NCBI GenBank assembly: GCA_948330435.1 | Contig: CAOJBY010000002.1 | Coordinates: forward strand, 1-64,000 | Source: an uncultured Lachnoclostridium sp. | Lineage (GTDB): Bacteria > Bacillota > Clostridia > Lachnospirales > Lachnospiraceae | Direction: 5' to 3' | Length of the DNA stretch: 64,000 nt | Shown here: positions 31,922 to 41,166 of the stretch, in pieces | Layout of the letters: each line of letters begins with the position of its first letter | Position numbering within the stretch: position 1 is the stretch's first letter | Notes under the pieces: generated by a model | The model's input: only the letters and a program-made list of their open reading frames with translations | What the model was told of the DNA's origin: nothing | Databases searched by the model: none | Made by a program: the position numbers and the translations under genes

Positions 31922-33604
31922 TTATTCCGACTTTTTTGTATCTGCCAAATCTTTCATTTCCTCCGCATTTTTCATGACAGCTTCCGTAATTTTAGCACCG
32001 CCAAGGATCCGGGCAAGTTCTTCAATCTCTTCTGCTTTTTTCAGCTTTCTTATCCGGGTCTGTGTCTCTCCATTTTCTACCATTTTTTCAATGCGGTAAT
32101 GACTGTCCGCCATGGCTGCAATCTGTGCAAGATGAGTAATGCAAATCACCTGCCTTGTTTTCCCAATGAGCATCATCTTTTCTGAGACCCGCTGAGCCGT
32201 ACGCCCACTGATTCCCACATCAATCTCATCGAAAATCACCGCATCAATATCATCCTTATCCGCCAGCACGGTCTTAATGGCCAGCATAATTCTGGACAGC
32301 TCACCGCCAGAAGCAATCTTCATCAGAGGACGCATAGGCTCTCCCGGATTGACGGAAATCAAAAACTCCACATCATCCTTTCCAAGAGCCGTATATCCTG
32401 GCATAACCTCGAACTGCATGTCAAAGCTTACATCCAGAAAGTTCAAATCTATCAGATGATCTCGAATCTCTTGGCACAATTTTTTTGCACCCTTTTTGCG
32501 AATCCCGGTTGCCGCATCACAAAGTTCCGACAGGCGTTCTTCCGTAGCCAATACCTCTTCTTTCAGTTTTAACAGGTATGCATCATAATCCAAAAGCCAT
32601 TCCAGACGCTCCTGGCTTTTTTCCTGCCAGCTTTGCACCTGCTCCAACGTTTTTCCGTATTTAGCTTTTAACTGATTGAGAAGATTCAACCGTTCCTCTG
32701 TCTGATAAAAATCCTCCTCAGAGAACTCCAGAGAGGTAAGGTACTCAGCCATGTCCCGATTAAAATCATTTAAAAGGCCGTCAATATCCGAAAGCTGCTC
32801 CAGAAGAGGTGAAAGTTCTTCATCATAAGAAGCCACACTTTGTAGTTCTTTCAGGGCATGACCAATGGAACCTCCGGCTGCCTGAGGCTCCTCATAGCCA
32901 GTCATAGCATAAGCCGCTCCCGCCGCCTCCAGAATTCTCTTTCCATGGGTCATCCGCCGATATTGCTGTTCCAGTTCTTCATCCTCACCAGGCTCCAAAC
33001 CCGCCTTTTCTATCTCATCCAGTTGAAACTCCAAAAGAGAAATCTCCCTGAGACGGCTCTCTTCATCAAGTTCCGCCTCTTTTTGCTTTTCCATAAGTTC
33101 CCGCCAATGCTTATAGGTTCCGGCCAATTCTTTCTTTACCGTTCCCAATTCTTCCTTGGAAAACTCGTCCAGAATCTCTAAATGTTTCTTTTTCTGAAGC
33201 AGGGATTGATGCTCATGCTGTCCATGAATATCAATTAAAACAGAGGCCGCTTCTTTTAATTGACTTAAGGAAACTGTCTCGCCGTTAATTCTATTCATGC
33301 TCCGTTTATCTGAAATTTTTCTGGAAATTATTACCTGATCCTCCTCCGGAATCACGCCCAATTCCAAGAGTCGTCTCCGCTGACTTTCTCTGGATACCTG
33401 AAAAATCAATTCCACCAGGCCATAGTCTGCTCCCTCCCGCAGCATATCTCTGGAAAACTTGTCTCCCAGAGCCAATCCCACGGAACCTATAACGATAGAC
33501 TTTCCGGCTCCTGTCTCTCCGGTAAGAATATTAAGACCCTCAGAGAAATCAATCTCTGCTTCTTCGATCAGTGCAAGATTTTTTACATGCAAATGAATTA
33601 ACAT
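31922..33604 (-). CDS. recN: DNA repair protein RecN
   Basis: A 560-residue SMC-like ATPase for double-strand break repair. The N-terminal Walker A is GETGAGKS (29-36), the middle (150-370) is coiled coil, and the C-terminal part has the ABC signature SGGELSRIMLAIK and Walker B VIFDEIDVGISG. The length is that of a normal RecN. AGGAG precedes the ATG. It follows argR by 16 bases and ends in a terminator before spoIVB. Confidence 0.97.
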   Translation of the reverse strand: MLIHLHVKNLALIEEAEIDFSEGLNILTGETGAGKSIVIGSVGLALGDKFSRDMLREGADYGLVELIFQVSRESQRRRLLELGVIPEEDQVIISRKISDKRSMNRINGETVSLSQLKEAASVLIDIHGQHEHQSLLQKKKHLEILDEFSKEELGTVKKELAGTYKHWRELMEKQKEAELDEESRLREISLLEFQLDEIEKAGLEPGEDEELEQQYRRMTHGKRILEAAGAAYAMTGYEEPQAAGGSIGHALKELQSVASYDEELSPLLEQLSDIDGLLNDFNRDMAEYLTSLEFSEEDFYQTEERLNLLNQLKAKYGKTLEQVQSWQEKSQERLEWLLDYDAYLLKLKEEVLATEERLSELCDAATGIRKKGAKKLCQEIRDHLIDLNFLDVSFDMQFEVMPGYTALGKDDVEFLISVNPGEPMRPLMKIASGGELSRIMLAIKTVLADKDDIDAVIFDEIDVGISGRTAQRVSEKMMLIGKTRQVICITHLAQIAAMADSHYRIEKMVENGETQTRIRKLKKAEEIEELARILGGAKITEAVMKNAEEMKDLADTKKSE

Positions 33605-33620
33605 ACTCGTCTCCTAAATT

Positions 33621-34070
33621 TTAGTTCCGCATCATTCTTCTCAGCTTATCCATCACAAGCGAGGTATCATCCACAGTGCGGACTGCACAAAATACAGTGT
33701 CATCTCCCGCAATACATCCCACAATTTCCTGCCAGTGGAGGGCATCCAACGCAGCTCCCACAGCCATTGCCATGCCTGCCACAGTCTTGATCACAAGGAT
33801 ATTCTGAGCCATATCCATAGATACAAATCCTTCCTTAAGTATTCCTATGTATCTCTCTCCCATTTGATGGCTGTTCTCCCGAACAACCACATAACGCTGT
33901 TTGCCTCCTACAGTCATTTTCGTAAGCTTCAGTTCCCGAATGTCACGAGAAACCGTGGCCTGAGTTACCCGAAAACCGGCTTCGTTTAATTTATCAGCCA
34001 ACTCTTCCTGGGTTTCTATGGCATACTGGCCAATCAACTCAATAATCTTCCCATGACGATCTCGCTTCAT
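33621..34070 (-). CDS. argR: Arginine repressor ArgR
   Basis: A 149-residue regulator with an N-terminal winged helix (1-68, with ATVSRDIRELKL) and a C-terminal arginine-binding hexamer domain with GTVAGDDT-like residues (here CIAGDDTVFCAVRT). It controls arginine synthesis and breakdown genes. AGGAGG precedes the ATG. It sits between nadK and recN, the usual Firmicutes order, although these neighbours are not arginine genes. Confidence 0.95.
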   Translation of the reverse strand: MKRDRHGKIIELIGQYAIETQEELADKLNEAGFRVTQATVSRDIRELKLTKMTVGGKQRYVVVRENSHQMGERYIGILKEGFVSMDMAQNILVIKTVAGMAMAVGAALDALHWQEIVGCIAGDDTVFCAVRTVDDTSLVMDKLRRMMRN

Positions 34071-34081
34071 ATCATATCCTC

Positions 34082-34963
34082 CTAATTCCCACGCATTTTG
34101 TTGCGCAAAACCTCTAAAAAGCTAATCTTACTGATTTTTAATATATCTGCTGTCTTTTCCGACTTTCGAATCTCTACATAATCGCCGGTGGCAATGGGCA
34201 CTGATACCTCTCCATCAAAAGTGGCAAATGCCTCCTCCCACTCTGCTCTTCTTCCGGATCCCAGACGGATAGTCACCTGATCCCTCCCGGATAATACAAT
34301 GCTCCTGGCTGTCAAAGTATGGGGACAAATAGGTGTTACAACAATCATAGATGCCATAGGAGATACAATAGGGCCTCCTGCGGAAAGACTGTAGCCCGTG
34401 GAACCCGTTGGAGTGGACACAATGATTCCGTCTGCGGAATATCGATTCAGAAATTCTCCATTTACATAAATCTCATAATCAATAACTCGAAGAGCCCCTG
34501 CCCGGTTTACTACAATATCATTCAATGCCAGATCATGAACATTCCCTTCTTCTTTCCGATAGACGGAACCCTCCAGCATCATTCTTGGCTCCAGAGTATA
34601 GACATCTGCCATCAGACTATCCATCGCTTCCAAAACACCAGATTTCTCAATCTCCGCCAGATATCCCAGATTCCCCAGATTAATTCCCAGAAGAGGAATT
34701 CCACACTCCACCGTATCTCTGGCCGCCTGAATCAGAGTTCCGTCTCCTCCAAGGACCAGAATGCATTCTGTTCCCTCCGGAATCCAGTCCGCATTCGTGT
34801 AACCTACGGATTTACCGTCTCCACTTTTCAGACGTCCTTCTAGCTTCTGGTATTCCCGAACTGTACAGCTTTTTCCATGTGCAGACAAATAATCATAAAT
34901 CTGCCTGGTAGTCTTAAGATCTTTATCCTTTTCACTGTTGGCAATAATATAAAACCGATTCAT
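34082..34963 (-). CDS. nadK: NAD kinase
   Basis: A 293-residue ATP-dependent NAD kinase that makes NADP. The ATP-grip motif GGDGTLIQAA is near residue 73, and TPTGSTGYSLSAGGP near residue 183 forms the NAD site. AAAAGGA precedes the ATG at 34963. It lies 21 bases after tlyA and 11 bases before argR. Confidence 0.96.
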   Translation of the reverse strand: MNRFYIIANSEKDKDLKTTRQIYDYLSAHGKSCTVREYQKLEGRLKSGDGKSVGYTNADWIPEGTECILVLGGDGTLIQAARDTVECGIPLLGINLGNLGYLAEIEKSGVLEAMDSLMADVYTLEPRMMLEGSVYRKEEGNVHDLALNDIVVNRAGALRVIDYEIYVNGEFLNRYSADGIIVSTPTGSTGYSLSAGGPIVSPMASMIVVTPICPHTLTARSIVLSGRDQVTIRLGSGRRAEWEEAFATFDGEVSVPIATGDYVEIRKSEKTADILKISKISFLEVLRNKMRGN

Positions 34964-34984
34964 AAACTTTCCTTTTTACACAAG

Positions 34985-35806
34985 CTAACGACATGATGCC
35001 AAAGCCTCATGTGCCTTATTTACCACAACCTCCGGCGTTACCCCGTCCGGACAGCCCGAAAGTTCTTCTTCCAATCCCGTCTTTTGAAGATAAATCAGAT
35101 ATTCAATATTCCCTTCCGGCCCTCGAACAGGCGAAAAATCAAGCCCAAGGACCCTATAGCCAATCGAACAGGCATAAGTAATCACATGTTCTATAACCTC
35201 CAGATGTGTTTCTTTCTCCCGAACCACACCCTTTTTTCCTACCTTTTCCCTGCCCGCCTCAAACTGGGGCTTAATAAGAGCCACCACCTGTCCATCCTCT
35301 GTCAAAAGCTCCCTCACCGGAAGCAGTACCTTGGTAAGAGAGATAAAGGCCACATCAATCGACGCAAACTCCGGCGGCTCCGGAATCTGTTCCGGAAGCA
35401 AATAGCGGATGTTGGTTTTCTCCATACAGACCACACGCTCATCTGTCCGAAGCTTCCAGGCAAGCTGATTGGTTCCCACGTCCACCGCATAGACCTTTCT
35501 GGCTCCATTTTGCAGCATACAGTCCGTAAATCCACCAGTAGAGGAACCCACATCCATGCAAAGCTTTCCATCCAGGGAAAGGAAAAAGCTTTGCACCGCT
35601 TTCTCAAGCTTCAGGCCACCTCTGCTTACATAGGGCAGCTTATGTCCCCGAACCTCAATCTGGGCTTTCTCATCAAACATGGCTCCTGCCTTGTCTTCCC
35701 TCTCTCCGTTTACAAACACATTTCCTGCCATAATTACAGCCTTTGCCTTTTCCCGGGATTCCATAAGCCCCCGGGAGACCAACAGTACATCCAATCTCGT
35801 TTTCAT
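34985..35806 (-). CDS. tlyA: TlyA family rRNA methyltransferase/hemolysin-like protein
   Basis: A 273-residue protein with an N-terminal S4 RNA-binding domain (1-60: RLDVLLVSRGL, AGNVFVNGE) and an FtsJ-like methyltransferase domain with the SAM loop DVGSSTGGFTDC near residue 83. TlyA proteins methylate rRNA 2'-hydroxyls; the older name hemolysin is misleading. AAGGAG precedes the ATG, 12 bases after dxs. Confidence 0.95.
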   Translation of the reverse strand: MKTRLDVLLVSRGLMESREKAKAVIMAGNVFVNGEREDKAGAMFDEKAQIEVRGHKLPYVSRGGLKLEKAVQSFFLSLDGKLCMDVGSSTGGFTDCMLQNGARKVYAVDVGTNQLAWKLRTDERVVCMEKTNIRYLLPEQIPEPPEFASIDVAFISLTKVLLPVRELLTEDGQVVALIKPQFEAGREKVGKKGVVREKETHLEVIEHVITYACSIGYRVLGLDFSPVRGPEGNIEYLIYLQKTGLEEELSGCPDGVTPEVVVNKAHEALASCR

Positions 35807-35818
35807 AGCCGCTGCTCC

Positions 35819-37687
35819 TTACATCTGCCTCACATAAGCCGTAATCACTTTTTTTGCAACAGTTTCCGCATCCAATCCCACTTCTTCGTAAAGAATCGAT
35901 ACATTTCCATGTTCCACATATTCATCAGGAATCGAAATGTTCAATACTTGCACCGGAAGTCCCCGGTCCGTCACATAATCCATTATCTTTTCCCCAAAGC
36001 CGCCACTTCTTACATTTTCCTCCATGGTCACAAACAGCCCATGGGTTTCGGAAAGCATCTCCAGACATTCTTCATCAACAGGTTTTACAAACCGGCCATT
36101 CACCAGGGTACAATTATAACCGGTATCTTTTAAAATATCACGTACTTGCTCTGCCAGCTTTACCATGCTGCCCACAGCCAGAAGTGCAATATCCGCTTCC
36201 TCATAAATCACTTCGCTTTTCCCGTAAATAATAGATGGGCGGAATTCTTTAAGCCCGTCATAGGCTTCTCCCCTTGGATATCGCAAAGCGATGGGTCCGT
36301 CATAATTGATAGCATATTTCAGCATATCGGAAAGCTCCCATTTATTCTTCGGAGCCATAATCGTCATATTGGGTATGCTGGAGAGATAAGACAGATCAAA
36401 AATTCCCTGATGGGTCTCCCCGTCACTTCCCACAAGTCCTGCCCGGTCTACGGCAAAGACTACATGCAAATTCTGAATGCACACATCATGAAGAATCTGA
36501 TCATAAGCCCTCTGCAAAAAGGAGGAATACACTGCCACAACAGGCTTTAAACCTCCCGCCGCCAACCCTGCAGCAAATGTAACCGCATGCTGCTCCGCAA
36601 TTCCAACATCAAAAAATCTGTCCGGAAACATATTTTTAAAACGCTTTAAGCCGGTTCCGTCAGGCATGGCTGCCGTAATCGCCACCACTTTTTCATCCCG
36701 ATCTCCCATTTTCCGCATAACGGTAGAAAAGATATCCGTATAATTGGCTTTGGTGCGCTTATGACTCGGAAGTCCTGTGGCAATCTCAAAAGGCTCCGCC
36801 CCATGAAACCGGGCCGGATGGCGTTCTGCCGGGGCATAGCCTCTTCCTTTCTGAGTCTTCACATGAATCAGCACCGCATGCCGCATTCTTCTGGCATCAT
36901 TAAAAGTACGAATCACCTGCTCAACATTATGACCGTCTACCGGGCCCAAATAAGTGATCCCCATATTTTCAAAAAGCATCCCCGGAATAACCAGCTGCTT
37001 TAAACCATTCTTGGTCTTCTTTAGCTGTCTGACAAGGCCCTCTCCATAAACCGGGATCTTTTCCAACGTATTTTGCAGTCCTTCTTTAAAACCTGTGTAA
37101 GCCTCCGCTGTACGCAGACCATTGAGATACTGGGACATCCCTCCTACATTCTCCGCAATGGACATCTGATTATCATTCAGTACAATGATAAAATTACTCT
37201 TTAACTGGGAAGCATTGTTAAGTGCCTCATAAGCCATGCCCCCTGTAAGTGCTCCGTCACCGATGACAGAAATTATGGATTCATTTCCCCCCTGAAGCTC
37301 CCTGGCTTTCACAAGGCCGATTCCTGCAGAAATCGAAGTGGAACTGTGTCCTGTGTCAAAACAGTCACAGTCACTCTCTTTCCGTTTTGGGAAACCACTC
37401 ATGCCTCCGTATTTGCGAAGCTCATCAAAACCCGCTTTTCTGCCTGTAAGAAGCTTATGGGTATAAGCCTGATGGCCCACATCCCACACCACCTTATCCT
37501 TTGGGAAATCAAAGGCCAGGTGCATGGCCATGGTAAGCTCTACCACCCCAAGATTGGAGGCCAGGTGTCCGCCGCTTACACTAATCTTTTCAATAAGAAA
37601 TTCCCGAATCTCCTCTGCCAGAAGGTTCCACTCATACTTTTCCAACTTTTTAATATCATTTACCTGATTGATTTTCTCCAGTGCCAT
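35819..37687 (-). CDS. dxs: 1-deoxy-D-xylulose-5-phosphate synthase
   Basis: A 622-residue thiamine-diphosphate enzyme, the first step of the MEP isoprenoid pathway: pyruvate plus glyceraldehyde 3-phosphate to DXP. The catalytic GHQAYTHK motif is near residue 80, the thiamine motif GDGALTGGMAYEALNNA near 150, and the C-terminal transketolase part contains DRAGLVGSDGETHQG. The start at 37687 gives the family length; the ribosome site (AGGATAAG) is weak, but the longer open frame adds a non-conserved 32 residues. It follows ispA in the same operon. Confidence 0.97.
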   Translation of the reverse strand: MALEKINQVNDIKKLEKYEWNLLAEEIREFLIEKISVSGGHLASNLGVVELTMAMHLAFDFPKDKVVWDVGHQAYTHKLLTGRKAGFDELRKYGGMSGFPKRKESDCDCFDTGHSSTSISAGIGLVKARELQGGNESIISVIGDGALTGGMAYEALNNASQLKSNFIIVLNDNQMSIAENVGGMSQYLNGLRTAEAYTGFKEGLQNTLEKIPVYGEGLVRQLKKTKNGLKQLVIPGMLFENMGITYLGPVDGHNVEQVIRTFNDARRMRHAVLIHVKTQKGRGYAPAERHPARFHGAEPFEIATGLPSHKRTKANYTDIFSTVMRKMGDRDEKVVAITAAMPDGTGLKRFKNMFPDRFFDVGIAEQHAVTFAAGLAAGGLKPVVAVYSSFLQRAYDQILHDVCIQNLHVVFAVDRAGLVGSDGETHQGIFDLSYLSSIPNMTIMAPKNKWELSDMLKYAINYDGPIALRYPRGEAYDGLKEFRPSIIYGKSEVIYEEADIALLAVGSMVKLAEQVRDILKDTGYNCTLVNGRFVKPVDEECLEMLSETHGLFVTMEENVRSGGFGEKIMDYVTDRGLPVQVLNISIPDEYVEHGNVSILYEEVGLDAETVAKKVITAYVRQM

Positions 37688-37797
37688 ATGTTTTCTTATC
37701 CTGGTTCTGCAGCATCTACGCTGCTGTTTTTCTCCTGTTTTCAGTTTCTGATGAGGGTGCCACAAAACTGGTTGACCTGCCAACCTATTTTGTCCCC

Positions 37798-38682
37798 TTA
37801 CTTCTCTCTGGTCATCAACATGGTAATCAGATCATTTAAAAATGGATTCTGGTACTCCAGGGAATCCAGAGTCTCAAGAGCTCTTCTTGAAATCTGCTCC
37901 ACATCCTCTCTTGCCTTTTCAAGGCCCTCCAAAGTTACATAAGTGGTCTTATGATTCTTATCGTCACTGTTGATAGGCTTTCCCAACACCTCCAAGGTAC
38001 TGGTTACATCTAAAATATCGTCCTGAATCTGGAATGCCACTCCCACATCCTCAGCCACTTTACGAATTTTATCGATCTCTTCCCTGGAAGCTCCTGCCAA
38101 AACAGCCCCAATCATCATCGAGCTTTCAATCAGTGCACTTGTCTTCAAACGATAGATAAAATCAAGCTTGTCCTTGGATACTGCTTGTCCCTCTGACTCC
38201 ACATCCACCACCTGACCGCCAATCATGCCATAGATTCCGGCCTTTCCCGCCAAAATCTGCATAGCCCTTGCTGTCCGTTCACTAAGTTCCATGTCAAAGG
38301 CTCCTGCCGCTGTCTCAAAGGCAAAATTTAGAAGTGCATCTCCGGCCAAAATGCCAAAGGCCTCTCCATAAACTGCATGGGTTGTCTTCCTGCCTCTGCG
38401 GTATTCATCATTATCCATAGCCGGCAGATCATCATGAACCAGTGAGTAGGTATGAATCATCTCAATCGCCACCATAAAAGGCTCAATCACCTTGCCGCCT
38501 CCTCCAAACATCCGGTAAGTCTCCTGCATCAGCATGGGCCGAAGACGCTTGCCTCCTGCAGTGACACTATAATTCATAGCCTCCAGAACGGTTCTCTGAA
38601 ACCCCTCTTCCTTAGGAAGATATTGGCCCAAAAGTTCTTCAATCTTCTGTGTCTTTTTCTGAAGTTCTTCCTTAAAACTCAT
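37798..38682 (-). CDS. ispA: Farnesyl diphosphate synthase
   Basis: A 294-residue short-chain prenyl transferase that builds C15 farnesyl diphosphate. The first aspartate-rich motif is in LVHDDLPAMDND near residue 80 and the second in FQIQDDILDV near residue 225. The ATG at 38682 follows GGAGG; the upstream GTG at 38700 would place the ribosome site inside the gene. It overlaps xseB by 11 bases and precedes dxs. Confidence 0.96.
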   Translation of the reverse strand: MSFKEELQKKTQKIEELLGQYLPKEEGFQRTVLEAMNYSVTAGGKRLRPMLMQETYRMFGGGGKVIEPFMVAIEMIHTYSLVHDDLPAMDNDEYRRGRKTTHAVYGEAFGILAGDALLNFAFETAAGAFDMELSERTARAMQILAGKAGIYGMIGGQVVDVESEGQAVSKDKLDFIYRLKTSALIESSMMIGAVLAGASREEIDKIRKVAEDVGVAFQIQDDILDVTSTLEVLGKPINSDDKNHKTTYVTLEGLEKAREDVEQISRRALETLDSLEYQNPFLNDLITMLMTREK

Positions 38683-38920
38683 GAAGTTCACCCTCCTCAC
38701 TTAACACCAGCATCTTCTTCTCAACCTTATCCAGCTTCTCATTGCAGTATTTCAGAAGCTTTGTTCCCTCTGCATAGACTTGAAAAGATTCCTCCAAAGC
38801 CGTATCCCGATCCGAAAGCTTCGTAAGCATCTGATCCAACTCCGCAAATGCCTCCTCCAAAGTCTTTTCCTGATTTTCTACATGCTCCTCTGCCATTCTT
38901 TCTTCCTCCAATCCAGCCAT
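38672..38920 (-). CDS. xseB: Exodeoxyribonuclease VII small subunit
   Basis: An 82-residue helical protein with the XseB core KTLEEAFAELDQMLTKL and ALEESFQVYAEGTKLLKYC. It binds the large subunit XseA to form exonuclease VII, which degrades single-stranded DNA. The ATG at 38920 has AAAGGA before it, nine bases after the xseA stop. An in-frame ATG at 38896 is an alternative. Confidence 0.94.
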   Translation of the reverse strand: MAGLEEERMAEEHVENQEKTLEEAFAELDQMLTKLSDRDTALEESFQVYAEGTKLLKYCNEKLDKVEKKMLVLSEEGELHEF

Positions 38921-38929
38921 TCTGTTCCT

Positions 38930-40153
38930 TTATTCGTCCGCTTCTGAAATTCTTGTAATTTCCTGGCGCTCCTTTACTTCAGCCGTATAAATACCATCTG
39001 TCACATGGATCCGCAACCTGTCACCCTCCACGACCTGCCGGATTCCCGTTACCACCCGACCGTCAGGCCCCTCCGTATAGGAATACCCCTGCTGAAGCTT
39101 AAGAATCGGTGAGAGTCCATGAAAACGCTCGATATACAGGGCCAACTGATTCTGGCACCAATGAAGCTTATCTTCCATGGCCTGCCGCAATTGGTTCTCC
39201 AGATCCGAAAGACGCATACGCTTTTCAAAGATCTGCTGTCTGGGTTCGGCATGTAAAAGCCGGTTCCTTAGCTGCTCCAGACGATTTCGATACTGCTCCA
39301 ACCGGTAAAAAAGCATCTGATCAAACTGCTGACGGTACGACCCTAGCTGATTTATAGTCTCTCTCACATCTGCCACTGCCAGCTCCGCCGCCGCAGAAGG
39401 TGTGGGTGCCCGAAGATCCGCCACAAAATCCGCAATCGTAGTATCCGTCTCATGCCCTACAGCGGAAATGACGGGTGTCTGGCAGTCAAAGATAGCCCTG
39501 GCCACCTTTTCCTCATTAAAAGCCCAAAGATCCTCAATGGAGCCTCCGCCCCTTCCCACAATCATCACATCCACCCCCAGCCGATCCAGGGTCTCGATTC
39601 CACGGACAATACTGTCCGCCGCACCCTCCCCCTGTACCAGAGCCGGGTAGAGAATCAACTGCACATAGGGATTTCTCCGGAAAGCAATATTGCGGATATC
39701 CTGAACCGCCGCCCCTGTAGGTGCCGTCACAATTCCAAGACGCCGAATGTACTTGGGGATGGGCTGCTTATACTCCGCCGCAAACATACCCATCTCCTCA
39801 AGTTCCCTTTTCAGCTTTTCAAACTCCTCATATAGGCGGCCGGTCCCTTCCAAAACAATTTCCCTGGCGTAGAACTGATAGCTTCCTGTCCGTTCATACA
39901 CATTTATGCTGCCAAAGATCGTTACATGCTGCCCTTCTTTAATAGTAAACGCAAGCCCCTTTCGCTGTCCGGCAAACATCACGCAGGACAGAGTACCACT
40001 CTCATCCTTTAGCGAAAAATAAATATGTCCTGAAGTATGATATTTACAGTTGGATACTTCGCCCCTGACATAAATTCGGCTTAGGAGAAAATCCTGGGAA
40101 AACATATTTTTGATATAATTATTTACCTGGGCAACCGTATAAGCCTGCTTCAT
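38930..40153 (-). CDS. xseA: Exodeoxyribonuclease VII large subunit
   Basis: A 407-residue protein. An N-terminal OB fold (about 1-100) is followed by the catalytic domain with GGGSIEDLWAFNEE, PVISAVGHETD and DLRAPTPSAAAEL. It works with XseB. Its start overlaps the nusB stop as ATGA, giving coupled translation. Confidence 0.97.
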   Translation of the reverse strand: MKQAYTVAQVNNYIKNMFSQDFLLSRIYVRGEVSNCKYHTSGHIYFSLKDESGTLSCVMFAGQRKGLAFTIKEGQHVTIFGSINVYERTGSYQFYAREIVLEGTGRLYEEFEKLKRELEEMGMFAAEYKQPIPKYIRRLGIVTAPTGAAVQDIRNIAFRRNPYVQLILYPALVQGEGAADSIVRGIETLDRLGVDVMIVGRGGGSIEDLWAFNEEKVARAIFDCQTPVISAVGHETDTTIADFVADLRAPTPSAAAELAVADVRETINQLGSYRQQFDQMLFYRLEQYRNRLEQLRNRLLHAEPRQQIFEKRMRLSDLENQLRQAMEDKLHWCQNQLALYIERFHGLSPILKLQQGYSYTEGPDGRVVTGIRQVVEGDRLRIHVTDGIYTAEVKERQEITRISEADE

Positions 40154-40554
40154 TCTTTCTTCCCTATTTTTCCAAGGATCCCATTGATAAAAGCCGGGGA
40201 ATCATCGCCACCGAATTTCTTGGACAACTCCACTGCCTCATTAATGGCCACACCCACGGGAACATCATCATCAAACTCTGTCTCATACACGGCAAGACGC
40301 AGGATCGCTAAGTCTACCTTGCCCATACGGGAAAGCTTCCAGCCCTTTGCCGTTTCCTCTATCTCTTTATCAATCTCAGGAAGCTTTTCTACGATATGTG
40401 CATATTTTGCTTCTATATAGGACTGGTCCTCTTCCTTAAGTTCTTCTAAGTCTGCAAAGAACAACCGAATCTGCTCCGGCATCTCCTCCCAACTGTTAAA
40501 CTCGATTCGGAACAACAGTTCAAAAATGTGTTCTCTCAATTCTCTTCTTTTCAT
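40150..40554 (-). CDS. nusB: Transcription antitermination factor NusB
   Basis: A 134-residue all-helical protein. It acts with NusE in rRNA antitermination. The N-terminal RELREHIFELLFRIEF and the C-terminal VAINEAVELSKKFGGDDSPAFINGILGKI are the conserved parts. CAGGAGACAGG lies before the ATG. It heads the xseA-xseB-ispA-dxs chain. Confidence 0.95.
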   Translation of the reverse strand: MKRRELREHIFELLFRIEFNSWEEMPEQIRLFFADLEELKEEDQSYIEAKYAHIVEKLPEIDKEIEETAKGWKLSRMGKVDLAILRLAVYETEFDDDVPVGVAINEAVELSKKFGGDDSPAFINGILGKIGKKE

Positions 40555-40587
40555 ACCTTATTCCTGTCTCCTGCCAACTGCGACTAA

Positions 40588-40609
40588 GGGGATGTCATAA
40601 AACATCCCC
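40588..40609. terminator. Hairpin between Asp23 and nusB genes
   Basis: An 8-bp perfect stem (GGGGATGT with ACATCCCC) has a 6-base loop. A T run follows only on the plus strand, where no gene ends, so its role as a terminator for the minus-strand Asp23 gene is uncertain. Confidence 0.45.
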
Positions 40610-40684
40610 CATTTTTCCGGCCCTTAAGCTACCTGATTTCGCAGCTTCCTATGCCTGTCTACCAGATTTTATCCTTTGTGGCTC

Positions 40685-41071
40685 TTATTTCACCTTTTCC
40701 ATATTCACGCTTGCAATGCGAATATTCACCATAGATACTTCCAGCCCGGTCATATTCTCAATGGCCGCCTTTACCTTTTCCTGTACCTTTTCAGATACTT
40801 TCATAATGCTATAGCCGTACTCAATATTCAAAGCCAGATCCACATCCACATTTCGGTCCGTCACCAGAACCTTCACGCCCTTGGACAGATTCTTCATACC
40901 CAGCTTACTGATAAGCTCGTTGGTAATATTGCCAGCCATAGCCGCAACTCCCTCCACCTCCGTGGCGGCCAGGCCTGCGATAATTGCTACCACTTCATCT
41001 GCAATCCGGACTTCTCCAAGCTTTCCGTCTGCATGTATCATATGAACACTTCTGTTTTCTTCCCTCGCCAT
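40685..41071 (-). CDS. Asp23/Gls24 family envelope stress protein
   Basis: A 128-residue protein with the Asp23 core: VRIADEVVAIIAGLAATEVEGVAAM, then KGVKVLVTDRNVDVDLALNIEYG and VNIRIASV. The family sits near the membrane and is linked to envelope stress or to spore-forming operons; the clostridial member beside nusB is conserved in position. GGAGG precedes the ATG at 41071, so the five extra residues to 41086 are unlikely. A promoter lies at 41112-41140. Confidence 0.93.
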   Translation of the reverse strand: MAREENRSVHMIHADGKLGEVRIADEVVAIIAGLAATEVEGVAAMAGNITNELISKLGMKNLSKGVKVLVTDRNVDVDLALNIEYGYSIMKVSEKVQEKVKAAIENMTGLEVSMVNIRIASVNMEKVK

Positions 41072-41111
41072 ATTTAAAACCTCCATTGTGCTGTAGCCTC
41101 CGTTTCTTCTG

Positions 41112-41140
41112 ATTCTAGCATACTTTTTGAAAAATGGGAA
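41112..41140 (-). promoter_or_regulatory. Promoter of the Asp23-nusB-dxs block
   Basis: Minus-strand TAGAAT (41112-41117) with an extended -10 TG, 17 bases, and a weak -35 TTCCCA (41135-41140). It lies between prfC and the Asp23 gene. Confidence 0.55.
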
Positions 41141-41166
41141 CTCTTTTTTGCCGTGAAAAGCAGCAT